Shown: positions 28,513 through 37,202 of the stretch, piece by piece
How positions within the stretch are numbered: the stretch's first letter is position 1
Layout: the number at the start of each line of letters is the position of its first letter
NCBI RefSeq assembly: GCF_003350295.1
Contig: NZ_QLYY01000012.1
Location: 124,001 to 188,000, forward strand
DNA length: 64,000 nucleotides
DNA from: Vibrio tetraodonis
Lineage (GTDB): Bacteria; Pseudomonadota; Gammaproteobacteria; Enterobacterales; Vibrionaceae
Reading direction: 5' to 3'
Translations under genes and position numbers: made by a program
Notes under the pieces: generated by a model
The model's database searches: none
The model's input: only the letters and a program-made list of their open reading frames with translations
What the model was told of the DNA's origin: nothing

Positions 28513-30024
28513 ATGTTGCCAAAAAGCCTAATTCGTCAATCTCATTTTTTGGGTACTAAAATAAGAAATCTCAGAAAAAGAAACCACTTAACAATGGAGG
28601 ATCTCTCTGCTCGCTGTATTAGAATCAACCCAGAATCTGCTCCATCTGTCTCTTACCTGTCAATGATTGAACGAGGCAAACGAGTACCAAGTAGCGACAT
28701 GTTAGGAGTGATTGCTGATGTATTTCAAAAAGAGCTTTCATGGTTTTTAGACGACGAGCCAGAAAAAGTTGATATCACACCAGAGAAAGGGAATAGAGGT
28801 GGTATTCATGGTATGGCGCTAGAGCCTAGTTTTCTTTTTTCTAACGAAATATTACAGATTGCAATTCCAGAAATGTTATCTCAAACAGGGATCTCAGGAC
28901 GACAATTTGCACACCTTCTCATCCGAGCGCACCAAGAAAGTAACCAAAATCATTTTCCAGATCTTGAACGAGCAGCTGAAGAAGTAGGCTTAAAGCGACT
29001 AAACTTATCAAAGCAGGATTTGATGGATATTGCTCGTCGAATGGGCCTCAGCGTACAATGGGTATCTCGTCCACCAAAGAACATCATTGATGAGTTAGGG
29101 GTAAGTACAACCCAAATTGTAACGTCTTTCTTCGAGCCTCCCAGCACTATCTACTTAAATGATATTTTAAAGCAGTACCCAACTCGCCTAAAGTATGACT
29201 TAGCTGTTTATATTGGTCATAGTGTTTTACATAATAAATCCAGTCTAAAAAGTGTACTGTCTGTTGGTCAATCAACTAGCTGGGAAGAAAATGACCAGTC
29301 AAATTCGTCCTCATACCTCAAATCAAAAGACATTTTACAAGCGTGGCGCGATTTTGAATCAAGCTTCTTCGCAGGCGCCCTACTTTGCCCAAAAGTACCT
29401 TTTCGTCAATTGCTCGATCGTAATGGTTATGAAATAAATACTCATATTAAGGCCGGAGTATCACCTTCAGTGGCTATGAGGCGCATGACGGTGGTTTCTC
29501 CATATCCTCACTGGCACTATTTTGATGCATACGGCCAACACAAACTCAAAGCCGTGTATCGGGGAAACGGAATTCCACTACCATGGGGAAATATGCGTCA
29601 GGTCAACGACCCCTGTCAACATTGGGCTGTCTTTCGTCGATTATCGCAACCCCAGCATTCGAGTTCTGCTCAGATATCTATATTGGATGTCAATGGAGAA
29701 CCCAGAATTTATTGCTGTGAATCAGTTAACATAGCGGATCCGGCGGGAAACAACAGAGTGCTCTGCGCTGGTATCGATCTGAATCCAGCAATCGATGCCC
29801 AAGGAGGAGACTCTCGAGCAATCGCAGAATCTCTGAAATCATTATGTGTCGATGGTGGTGGCACCTCATCCATCCCAAATAACATTCGCAAGGAGTTCAC
29901 AACGGTAGCAAAGATCTTAAATATCAACTGGGTTGAACGTGGAATACAGGCAGACGCGAGAGTCATTTGCTCTCGTGGTGCTGTTTGTCCTAGAAAGCCT
30001 AGTTGTTATGACTTGGATAGTTAG
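28513..30024 (+). CDS. XRE-family regulator with DUF3612 (RamB/ScfR-like)
   Basis: 503 aa. The N-terminal helix-turn-helix spans about 10-75 (LGTKIRNLRKRNHLTMEDLS, SYLSMIERGKRVPSSDML). The middle (about 85-290) fits DUF3612. The C-terminal part (about 300-500) resembles the short-chain fatty acyl regulator domain and ends with a Cys-containing tail, ICSRGAVCPRKPSC. Relatives sit beside glyoxylate-cycle genes (aceA/aceB) in vibrios and control acetate or propionate use in actinobacteria (RamB). Here it is divergent from the malate synthase G-like fragment. No Shine-Dalgarno is evident; three repeats occupy its place. Confidence 0.8.
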   Translation: MLPKSLIRQSHFLGTKIRNLRKRNHLTMEDLSARCIRINPESAPSVSYLSMIERGKRVPSSDMLGVIADVFQKELSWFLDDEPEKVDITPEKGNRGGIHGMALEPSFLFSNEILQIAIPEMLSQTGISGRQFAHLLIRAHQESNQNHFPDLERAAEEVGLKRLNLSKQDLMDIARRMGLSVQWVSRPPKNIIDELGVSTTQIVTSFFEPPSTIYLNDILKQYPTRLKYDLAVYIGHSVLHNKSSLKSVLSVGQSTSWEENDQSNSSSYLKSKDILQAWRDFESSFFAGALLCPKVPFRQLLDRNGYEINTHIKAGVSPSVAMRRMTVVSPYPHWHYFDAYGQHKLKAVYRGNGIPLPWGNMRQVNDPCQHWAVFRRLSQPQHSSSAQISILDVNGEPRIYCCESVNIADPAGNNRVLCAGIDLNPAIDAQGGDSRAIAESLKSLCVDGGGTSSIPNNIRKEFTTVAKILNINWVERGIQADARVICSRGAVCPRKPSCYDLDS

Positions 30025-30046
30025 CTCATGCTTATAAAGCATACAT

Positions 30047-30152
30047 AAAAAAAGCCAACCACAATAATTGTGATTGGCTATATAAAGTGTGAACAATGTG
30101 TATTCACTAACAACGTCAGTTGGCTAGGTGACCCTCGGCTTAATAAGGGTCA
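30047..30152 (-). ncRNA. qrr: Qrr quorum-regulatory small RNA
   Basis: Read on the minus strand, the RNA starts UGACCC at about 30152. It forms stem-loop 1 (GUGACCCU / AGGGUCAC) and then carries the invariant Qrr core CUAGCCAACUGACGUUGU and UAGUGAAUACACAUUGUUCA, which pairs with luxR/hapR and aphA messages. It ends in a GCCAAUCACAAU / AUUGUGGUUGGC terminator with seven U. The length of about 106 nt is normal for Qrr. A sigma-54 promoter at the right distance and LuxO boxes upstream confirm it. Which of the several qrr copies it is cannot be told from the window. Confidence 0.96.
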
Positions 30153-30163
30153 CTTACATATAT

Positions 30164-30177
30164 GCACAAGGCGTGCC
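30164..30177 (-). promoter_or_regulatory. Sigma-54 promoter of qrr
   Basis: On the minus strand TTGGCACGCCTTGTGCATA has GG at -24 (30177-30176) and GC at -12 (30165-30164) with exactly 10 bases between, the sigma-54 rule. The predicted +1 falls at about 30152, where the Qrr sequence begins. Confidence 0.92.
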
Positions 30178-30254
30178 AACATTGAAAATTAATTTAAAGC
30201 CTATTTTTGTATGCATTATGGCCAATTGTATACCAACAATACGCATAATAGACC

Positions 30255-30285
30255 TTGCATTATGAATACTGATTGCAAAATGCAA
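30255..30285. promoter_or_regulatory. Two LuxO binding sites upstream of qrr
   Basis: TTGCAAAATGCAA at 30273-30285 is a perfect TTGCAWWWTGCAA LuxO palindrome. TTGCATTATGAAT at 30255-30267 matches 11 of 13. A weaker TTGCAATTGGTAC begins at about 30302. They lie 100-135 bases upstream of the qrr start, the normal place for sigma-54 enhancers. Confidence 0.85.
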
Positions 30286-30367
30286 AATGAGAGATTTTAA
30301 TTTGCAATTGGTACTGAGATTCACTTGTCTACTATCAAATGCAGCGACCACAATGATTCAAGGTGAG

Positions 30368-30802
30368 TTATTTGTGACGAAATACCCATATTGGGCCAAT
30401 TAAAATAAACCCAATGTATTCTCTGAACGAAGGCCGTTTACCTTCAATCTCATAACCAACGAACTGTATAATTCCGAATAGAGTCAATACAAGGATGGAT
30501 ACAAGAAGTACTGGTAATTCAAGGATGTCGAGAGACCAGACGAGCGATACACAAGCTAAGAAAAAGCCTAACATCATCAAAGAAACACTAAGGGAAAGCT
30601 TGAAGTAAAAAATAGCTAGAGGTATTGCGGCTACCCATACCCAGTTTAGTGTAAGGCCCAAAAGCGACAATGATGGTATGCTCCATATTAAGCCTACTAA
30701 AGACAAGAAAGTGCCAGGTACCGCCACTTTATTAATCTTCTGATTTATTGGGTGTCGATGATTTTCCCCATATTCACTTAGCCATTGTGTTAATTCTTGC
30801 AT
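30368..30802 (-). CDS. Mpo1-like (DUF962) membrane protein
   Basis: 144 aa with four to five hydrophobic helices. It has the DUF962/Mpo1 start pattern (WLSEYGENHRHPINQKIN), including the conserved H-x3-N/HP region, and a late GYEIEGKRPSFREYI with IGPIWVF. Yeast Mpo1 is an Fe-dependent 2-hydroxy fatty acid dioxygenase; bacterial function is not established. GGGGGAGA precedes the ATG. It lies downstream of a diguanylate cyclase gene, on the same strand with 79 bases between. Confidence 0.88.
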   Translation of the reverse strand: MQELTQWLSEYGENHRHPINQKINKVAVPGTFLSLVGLIWSIPSLSLLGLTLNWVWVAAIPLAIFYFKLSLSVSLMMLGFFLACVSLVWSLDILELPVLLVSILVLTLFGIIQFVGYEIEGKRPSFREYIGFILIGPIWVFRHK

Positions 30803-30881
30803 TCTCCCCCGCTAAATCTTGTTCCCTGTGCCTTGATCATATTCACTAACTAGCTTTCAGGGATAGTCAAATACACTCAAT

Positions 30882-32240
30882 TTAATCTTCCCGCCGCTTT
30901 TCATCATACATACTGTCATCAGCGGCTTTGAGCATCTCATCTACTTCTTTATACCGCTCGTCATAGATTGCTAGACCAACACTAACATAAACGCTGATGT
31001 CATTTTTTTCATAAATGACTGGCTTATCGCAAATGGATTTTTGTAACTCGTTGTTAATAATTTCAACATCTTCTTTTCGTTTAATTCGAGTTAAAAGTAT
31101 TAGGAACTCATCACCTCCAACCCGTGCGACAAGATCCGACGACCTCAGTGCACTCTTTATCCTTCTCGCTACCTCGACAAGCACCTTATCCCCAGCAGCA
31201 TGACCGAACGTATCATTGATCCACTTAAATTTATCTAAATCAACGTTGAGAATAGCAAAAGACTCTCTTTTTCCAGAACCCGCTACAAGGGCAAAGTGCC
31301 GATCTAAGGTGTACATGAAGTAGCGACGATTAGGCAGAGAGGTCAATGAGTCATGTAGAGCTCGTTTATTCGCGGCATGGTAAAGGTAGTAGATTGTGCC
31401 ATAGGCCAAAAGGAGTAAAACAATAAGCGGGTAGCCAAGGAGTCTCACTGCATGAATTCGATACCAATTACTGTATTCAAGCAAATCACTTTTTGTTGCG
31501 GCCGCGATAGTCCAAGTCCCATATGGAAACTTGACCGACTCCACAGCGAAAGCGCGATCAAAGGTACTCTGCGTACCATAAAAGATATCGCCTTCTTCTC
31601 CCGAGCTATCAACACCTCGCATCGCAAGATAATACTTCTCGGTGTAAGACTTTACCCCTACATCTTCAAACAGTGACTCGAGAGAAATGACTAAACTACA
31701 TACTCCCCAATAATCGCGATGGTATATAGGGTCTGAAAAAATCGGGACTTGAGCAATCAGCACCCGCCCACCTTGGATCGAATTGAGCGGGCCTGCAATT
31801 AATATTTCATGAATGTCTCTCGCCTTGTTAACCGTCCTCCATTGTTCAGGGAGAGTTCGATAATCAAGAGCAAGCAAGGCTTCATTACCTTCGTATGGAT
31901 AGACATACTTGACTACGTCATCTGGCGCTAATGTAATGAGTTCAACATGATGTGCTTTACGCATCACGCTGGATGCAAATAAGCCCCATCCTGAAAACTC
32001 AAAGTTTGGATTAGCCGCAATCAGAGCCGACAAACCGTTTGCAACAAAAATGTCGTTAAAAATAGCGATTTCTAACTCTGAACGGATAATAGATAGTTCT
32101 TCTTTCGCTCGAACCAACATGCTGTTATGCATAAAGGTCTTCTGGCTACGATCGATAATCTCTACCAGTCCTACTCCAATTACACATAGAAGTAGTGCCA
32201 CTAGTATAGCCGCCCATCGACTGCCCAAGCGTTCTCTCAT
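30882..32240 (-). CDS. Membrane diguanylate cyclase with periplasmic CHASE-like sensor
   Basis: 452 aa. TM helices lie at about 9-28 and 263-287, enclosing a periplasmic domain of about 230 residues with CHASE-like pattern (FEFSGWGLFASSVM, GPLNSIQGGRVLIAQVPIF). The GGDEF domain is about 290-450: HDSLTSLPNRRYFM, DLDKFKWINDTFGHAAGDKVL and an intact RVGGDEFLIL active site. No EAL domain. It should make c-di-GMP in response to an external signal. GAGGGG precedes the ATG. Confidence 0.93.
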   Translation of the reverse strand: MRERLGSRWAAILVALLLCVIGVGLVEIIDRSQKTFMHNSMLVRAKEELSIIRSELEIAIFNDIFVANGLSALIAANPNFEFSGWGLFASSVMRKAHHVELITLAPDDVVKYVYPYEGNEALLALDYRTLPEQWRTVNKARDIHEILIAGPLNSIQGGRVLIAQVPIFSDPIYHRDYWGVCSLVISLESLFEDVGVKSYTEKYYLAMRGVDSSGEEGDIFYGTQSTFDRAFAVESVKFPYGTWTIAAATKSDLLEYSNWYRIHAVRLLGYPLIVLLLLAYGTIYYLYHAANKRALHDSLTSLPNRRYFMYTLDRHFALVAGSGKRESFAILNVDLDKFKWINDTFGHAAGDKVLVEVARRIKSALRSSDLVARVGGDEFLILLTRIKRKEDVEIINNELQKSICDKPVIYEKNDISVYVSVGLAIYDERYKEVDEMLKAADDSMYDEKRRED

Positions 32241-32547
32241 TCGCCCCTCACATCAAACCAGCGCGAGACCCAGCACTGGAAAACTGTACATCCTCTCAAA
32301 TTATCACGTCACTCTATTTTTCCTTGATTTCTATGTACGACAATAGAGTTCAATATCTATGCCCCTACTTAAAACCTATATGAACTTGAGTAAGTTTCCA
32401 TTAATAATGACAGAAATATTATTTATACTTATATGCCTACCCCCCACGATCTAATAGCGTCATCCCAATGTTTAGGCCTATCATAAGACGCGTAAAGGCT
32501 TCAAAATAAGGGTTGAAGCTAGAGATAAGCTCTAAATTCGTATCAGG
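32241..32547. other. Intergenic region, mostly featureless
   Basis: 307 bases between two minus-strand genes. A GGCTTCAA-x8-TTGAAGCT inverted repeat lies at about 32498-32521, just after the EamA gene's stop on its strand. It could form a weak terminator but has no T-run. Nothing else stands out. Confidence 0.35.
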
Positions 32548-33462
32548 CTAGCTTTTGTGGCAAGAATGATTTTTGTCACCTAGGTAGGAGCAAGCAGCGC
32601 AAACTACATTGGTCAACATGATTAATATAAGACCATACAATTGAAAAAGATTATATGTCTTTTGAAAAAACACACACTGCCAGACCGCAGTAAAGACCAA
32701 ATTGGTATAAATGACTGGTGCTAACTCTGAACCAGAGCTGGCAAGCTGGTATGCCTTCGAACGAAACACTTTCGTATTAATGACCATCAAACCTAATAAA
32801 CTAAGCGCAATAACAACAAGCCATGGTCCATCGTCTAGGGACTGATACATAGTGCGGTTATCGATAAAACTGAACGTGAGTATAGGGACAACCACAACCG
32901 CTGCATAAAGAAAACTCCAAAAGTTTATCTCAAACGCATTTAAACGGCTTTGACTGATCTTATACAAACTTAATTGAGACCCTGCATTAAATAGCCCTGC
33001 ACACAAACCAACAATCAGCTCAAGCCTTATACTGATCTGGCTTTCGTCGCTCGATAGCATGGTTACCCCAACAAATGTCACCACTAGACCTATTGTATTT
33101 ACGACTTTAATTGGGGTTGAAAATATAAGATTTTCTAATACTGGGATAAACAAAGGCCCTGTAGCGAAAAGTACAACGCTTTCCATCAAGGTTAAGTGTT
33201 GAAGTGAAAATATAAAACACACTTGACTTAAACCCAAACACAAAGCCCTTATCCAAAGAGATAATTGCTCATTAGGGCTGGGCCACCTAATTTCTCGCCC
33301 AACGAACACAAGAACCAGCATCATTGCTGGGACAATAAATCGCAGGAAGCTTAACAAGCTCACCTCAAAGTGATCGGTTAAAAACTTGGAAACCAGTCCT
33401 GTTAACGACAAACTGAACGTAGACGCCATCATAAATAATATGGGATACCAGCGATTTACCAT
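32548..33462 (-). CDS. EamA/DMT-family transporter
   Basis: I place the start at 33462, because AGGAGG stands 4 bases upstream; an in-frame ATG at 33486 lacks one. The 304-aa product has ten helices in two EamA repeats, opening WYPILFMMASTFSLSLTGLVSKFL, with LLSFLRFIVPAMMLV in helix 2. It is divergent from a LysR regulator with 91 bases between the starts, so the pair is a regulator-exporter unit. Substrate unknown. Confidence 0.9.
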   Translation of the reverse strand: MVNRWYPILFMMASTFSLSLTGLVSKFLTDHFEVSLLSFLRFIVPAMMLVLVFVGREIRWPSPNEQLSLWIRALCLGLSQVCFIFSLQHLTLMESVVLFATGPLFIPVLENLIFSTPIKVVNTIGLVVTFVGVTMLSSDESQISIRLELIVGLCAGLFNAGSQLSLYKISQSRLNAFEINFWSFLYAAVVVVPILTFSFIDNRTMYQSLDDGPWLVVIALSLLGLMVINTKVFRSKAYQLASSGSELAPVIYTNLVFTAVWQCVFFQKTYNLFQLYGLILIMLTNVVCAACSYLGDKNHSCHKS

Positions 33463-33536
33463 AAATCCTCCTCTATCATGGCCCAAGTTTATGCCCTTGT
33501 AAGTCAGATAAAAAGCGAGTTATATTTACAGTATTA

Positions 33537-33551
33537 GTAAGAGAAACTTAC
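33537..33551. promoter_or_regulatory. Palindrome before the LysR gene
   Basis: GTAAG-AGAAA-CTTAC, a 15-bp interrupted palindrome ending 2 bases before the LysR-family ATG, in the divergent region. LysR regulators typically bind such sites (T-N11-A type), so it may be the autoregulatory site. Confidence 0.35.
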
Positions 33552-33553
33552 AT

Positions 33554-34441
33554 ATGAAAAGACCTATACCGTTAAAGTCAGTGTATGCTTTTGTTGCAGT
33601 GGCAGAAACTGGTAGCATGACTGATGCAGCCCAACTCCTTAGCGTTAGTCATTCAGCGATCAGTCAATCAATAAAAAATCTTGAATCACAACTCGGGCAG
33701 AAACTGTTTATCCGTCAGGGAAGGAGTGTTTCACTAAATTCAACTGGACGGCACTATTACAAGCAAGTCGCACCTGCACTGGAACAAATAGTATCGGCAA
33801 CTGAAAAACTTATTGAACAACAACACAGTCAACGAATAACCCTCAACATGGTCAATTCTCTGGTCATGCATTGGTGGATACCTCATGTTGACCGATTTAA
33901 CCAATTTGCCCCAAACATTGATATTCGAATTTCAAATCTCACAGGACACTTCAAAATGGAATCCGAAGGAATAGATGTGGCTATTATCCATGGCAATACC
34001 CATGATTGGTCTGATTATTATTGTGAGTTGTTAGCGACAGATGAGCTCGTTCTGACAGCCAGCCCCGAACTAATTGATATTCATACTACGCCAGAATATA
34101 TCCTAAAGCAGTATCCAGCAATCATAGTTACCAATGATAGACGAAAAGATGACTGGAAAATATGGTGCAAGAGTCACCAACTCCCAGAGCCCGCCTACAC
34201 ACAAAACCTTAAGTTCAGCGCTTCAATTCAGGCGGTTCAAGCCACTATCCGTAAACTCGGCATCTTTGTATCACATCGGCATTTTATCCGAGACGAAGTG
34301 AGTCAAGGTTCCCTAGTTGAAGTGGGATCGCCCATTCATAACCCAAATCAGGATTTCTACTTCACATGCCCACCAGAAAAACTTAAGAATGAGAACGTTC
34401 TTTTGCTACGTAACTGGCTACGCCAGGAATTCAGTCAATGA
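33554..34441 (+). CDS. LysR-family transcriptional regulator
   Basis: 295 aa. The winged HTH lies at residues 5-65 (LKSVYAFVAVAETGSMTDAAQLLSVSHSAISQSIKNLE, then LGQKLFIRQGR). The effector-binding domain (about 90-290) includes NLTGHFKMESEGIDVAIIHG and resembles GcvA-type LysR proteins. It is divergent from the EamA transporter, its probable target. Confidence 0.92.
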   Translation: MKRPIPLKSVYAFVAVAETGSMTDAAQLLSVSHSAISQSIKNLESQLGQKLFIRQGRSVSLNSTGRHYYKQVAPALEQIVSATEKLIEQQHSQRITLNMVNSLVMHWWIPHVDRFNQFAPNIDIRISNLTGHFKMESEGIDVAIIHGNTHDWSDYYCELLATDELVLTASPELIDIHTTPEYILKQYPAIIVTNDRRKDDWKIWCKSHQLPEPAYTQNLKFSASIQAVQATIRKLGIFVSHRHFIRDEVSQGSLVEVGSPIHNPNQDFYFTCPPEKLKNENVLLLRNWLRQEFSQ

Positions 34442-34752
34442 ATTCAAACTATCAATGTTAAGTTTTGTAGAACGTTTGATTATATCAAAACACACTTGGA
34501 TGTCACTCTAGCAATACATACGAAAAATAGTACATCATGAATTAAAGTGAATGCTTAGCTCTTTACATGAAAATACATAGTCTTAGCTATACTTTCGGCT
34601 TGTATTATAGTCAAATAAACACCCCATTATATGCAATATTATTAATATACCACATTGAAAACTATTAATTTATTTCTCAAACCTTGCTCCAAACTGAATT
34701 TTTTCTTCTAGACTTAAATAGCCGGATTGTAAATTGCGTAGGCAAGGACCAT
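34442..34752. other. Intergenic region between LysR and GGDEF genes
   Basis: AT-rich, no gene supported. An in-frame extension of the downstream GGDEF gene exists from TTG 34684 but has no ribosome site. No terminator hairpin is seen after the LysR gene. Confidence 0.35.
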
Positions 34753-35925
34753 ATGACAAACTTTGTAGGACAACATCTCGAAGAAATGGCAGATATGCGC
34801 TCTGCGAGAAAATGTAAAATCGTATTCCTGTGCTCTGTGATAGCTTTAACAATCATGGCCTATTACGGGCTCCTACATCTTTCAAACCAAAGTTATTTAT
34901 TCGGCATCACTAATGGTCTTTGCGTCGTAATTTTAGCTGGTAACCTTTTGTACCAGAGGTTAAACCCCTCAGTTAACGTTTCAGACATCGTATTGTCCGG
35001 TGTCTTGCTTTTTCAAGCCGCAATGCTCCTTTTTTACGGCGAACACATCGCCGACAGATTACTCTGGCTTTTCCCGATCTTGGCTGCTGTCATATTAGCG
35101 TGCGAATTTAAGACAGGCCTGATCATCAGTGTATCGTCCTACCTGTTGATATTTGTGGTCTGTGTGTTTACCGATTTGGTCGTGGTATCCGGCCAGTTTG
35201 CAATCGATCGGTTCTTGATTAGCTTACTGGCGCTTGGTGTTGTGTGTAATACCTCTGCTTATTTCTATGCAAAAGTGACGAGCTATATACAGTCCCTTTA
35301 CAAAGAAGGCATTGAAGATCTCGCTTACCGTGATCAACTCACAGGGCTAGCCAATCGATGGAGCTTTGAGAGCTGGGCATTGGGCAAACTTGAGCAAGTA
35401 AGAGATAATGATACTTTAACCGCAATGGTCTTTTTAGACATAGACAACTTCAAAATGATCAATGATACCTATGGTCATGAAATAGGCGATCGTGTTCTCC
35501 AGCACTTTGCAAATCGTTTAAAAAACAATATCCGCACCAAGGACAGAAAAACTCAAAGAAATGATTACTCCATCGCTCGATTTGCCGGTGATGAGTTTGT
35601 GCTCCTTCTTTATGGTGTAAACAGCGTTGAGGACCTTAACCGAATTTTGGAACGTATATGCCATCTGTTTGAAGATAGCTATCAAAGTACGGAAAGGATT
35701 AATAAACTCACTGTAAGCGCTGGTGTGGCTTTGTTTCCTGACGATGCAGATTCAATGTTAGAGCTGACACGTTGTGCAGATAAAGCTATGTATTCAGCTA
35801 AACACAGTGGTAAGAACCAATACAGTTTCTACAATCCACATCAATGTGATTCTCTAAATAGTGAAGAAGAACTTGGGTTGGGTAAGGTGACACCTCTGAA
35901 GACAGCAAGACCTAACGACTCATAA
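34753..35925 (+). CDS. Membrane diguanylate cyclase (GGDEF)
   Basis: The ATG at 34753 has AAGGA 7 bases upstream. The 390-aa protein has about six membrane helices in residues 20-190 (IVFLCSVIALTIMAYYGLL and others) without a large periplasmic loop, so it senses in or near the membrane. The GGDEF domain (about 205-370) includes RDQLTGLANRWSFE, FLDIDNFKMINDTYGHEIGD and the active variant FAGDEFVLLL. No EAL. Its end overlaps the convergent 95-aa gene by 14 bases. Confidence 0.92.
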   Translation: MTNFVGQHLEEMADMRSARKCKIVFLCSVIALTIMAYYGLLHLSNQSYLFGITNGLCVVILAGNLLYQRLNPSVNVSDIVLSGVLLFQAAMLLFYGEHIADRLLWLFPILAAVILACEFKTGLIISVSSYLLIFVVCVFTDLVVVSGQFAIDRFLISLLALGVVCNTSAYFYAKVTSYIQSLYKEGIEDLAYRDQLTGLANRWSFESWALGKLEQVRDNDTLTAMVFLDIDNFKMINDTYGHEIGDRVLQHFANRLKNNIRTKDRKTQRNDYSIARFAGDEFVLLLYGVNSVEDLNRILERICHLFEDSYQSTERINKLTVSAGVALFPDDADSMLELTRCADKAMYSAKHSGKNQYSFYNPHQCDSLNSEEELGLGKVTPLKTARPNDS

Positions 35926-36199
35926 ACATTAACCATAAACTCACAGACATAGCCACCAGCATCCAAGCGGCATACCTAACTGAATTCCGTTTATCTTTTT
36001 TGGGCTCGACCACCGGCTTCATCGCTTTATCTTTGACAGTACGAGCAGCTGACGCCAACGTCCCTCTTTGTGCTCTTAACTCTCGTCTTTTTTGCGCTTC
36101 ATTAGCAACCTTGCCAAATCGATGCAATTGATCCGTAGTCAATTCCTGATTGGGATCATAACGAGCGTGCGGGTCTTTGTGCTTTGGTACAACAGACAT
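35912..36199 (-). CDS. Small basic protein with C-terminal membrane anchor
   Basis: 95 aa. A charged, Arg/Lys-rich N-terminal two thirds (GKVANEAQKRRELRAQRGTL) is followed by one helix, YAAWMLVAMSVSLWLMFMS, at the C-terminus, so it is probably tail-anchored in the inner membrane. GGGGAGGTGAT is a near-perfect ribosome site, making it clearly real. Family not recognised. It is convergent with and overlaps the GGDEF gene. Confidence 0.75.
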   Translation of the reverse strand: MSVVPKHKDPHARYDPNQELTTDQLHRFGKVANEAQKRRELRAQRGTLASAARTVKDKAMKPVVEPKKDKRNSVRYAAWMLVAMSVSLWLMFMSR

Positions 36200-36541
36200 A
36201 TATCACCTCCCCAAATACAACTTCGCCCCTTAATTGTAGTAGATATTTATATCAATTGTAAAAGCTGACATTTACTTCACTGACCATCTTGTACTTTTGA
36301 TAGCAACAGCAAGATATGTGGTATTACAGCTTTAGTGGTAATTTGGGGAGAAATATTAATCTTTTTCGGCTTGTATTCTGAGACGTTCACCAGGGTGTAA
36401 TTGTGTGAAAATCGTTATATTTTAAGCGAGAGCACTCTTTCTATCTAGATACACCGATGTTGCTAAAATAAATTTTTCACTAATGATTCTGGTTTAAAGG
36501 TATACTTATCATTTGATACCATCAAAAAAGAGCAGTTTAAT
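36200..36541. other. Intergenic region before DUF2850 gene
   Basis: 341 bases with promoters for the divergent genes on each side. No gene, terminator or recognisable operator was found; AT-rich. Confidence 0.35.
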
Positions 36542-37030
36542 GTGGCATTAAATAAGAAAAGCAAAGAGTCGGAATCAGATGACTCCAATTTGACAAAAAA
36601 CGCTTTTCTCAAGTTTTCTGGGATAACCTTACTTATCGCTCTCGGTGTTGCCTTTTCTGCTATCTTATACTTTAGCTACAAAGACTATATTCACCCTAAA
36701 CACGTCTATGGAAGATGGATTGAAATTGGTACCCCAGAGTATGACACTGAGATACTGACATTCAGTGAACGTGGTGTCTTTCGTAACGAAAGGCTTATCA
36801 CTACAGACTTTGGTTATGATGGGACACTAATTACGGTGACAACGGGAAGTGGTCAGACTGTTTATCAGGTCGCAGGAACGCCGAAATCACCACAGCTTAA
36901 GCGTATAACTCCAAGCAGTCCGACTCAACGCTTTATAAAATCTGGCTATGAAGACACAGTGAAAAGTGGTGGGGGGGCCGCCAAAAGACGTCGCGCCGCC
37001 TTGTCTGAACACTTCAATAGTAAAAAGTAA
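36542..37030 (+). CDS. DUF2850 family membrane-anchored protein
   Basis: 162 aa from GTG 36542. One TM helix (about 26-47, FSGITLLIALGVAFSAILYF) precedes the DUF2850 domain: HPKHVYGRWIEIGTPEYDTEIL, FSERGVFRNERLITTDF, and YQVAGTPKSPQLKRI. Vibrio-associated family of unknown role, periplasmic by topology. A G7 run in the codons for a Gly cluster near residue 145 is a possible slippage site, but the frame is intact. Confidence 0.85.
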   Translation: MALNKKSKESESDDSNLTKNAFLKFSGITLLIALGVAFSAILYFSYKDYIHPKHVYGRWIEIGTPEYDTEILTFSERGVFRNERLITTDFGYDGTLITVTTGSGQTVYQVAGTPKSPQLKRITPSSPTQRFIKSGYEDTVKSGGGAAKRRRAALSEHFNSKK

Positions 37031-37202
37031 TCGTATATTTTCTTACTCCTTACCAACATACAGTATTGCTGTCTCTCACTAAACGTAAGCTTTCTTCGTT
37101 ATTGTACATTTATAAAGGGTTTTGCGTAGAACATAACTAGTTTGATGGACAACATATCTTTATACTAATGTGTGAGTTTGTAACTATGAGAACCAATAGC
37201 TT

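Noticed and set aside
30154..30351. A 65-aa minus-strand open frame that looks protein-like
   Set aside because: It covers the sigma-54 promoter and LuxO sites of qrr, has no ribosome site, and its open frame is explained by the AT-rich regulatory sequence.
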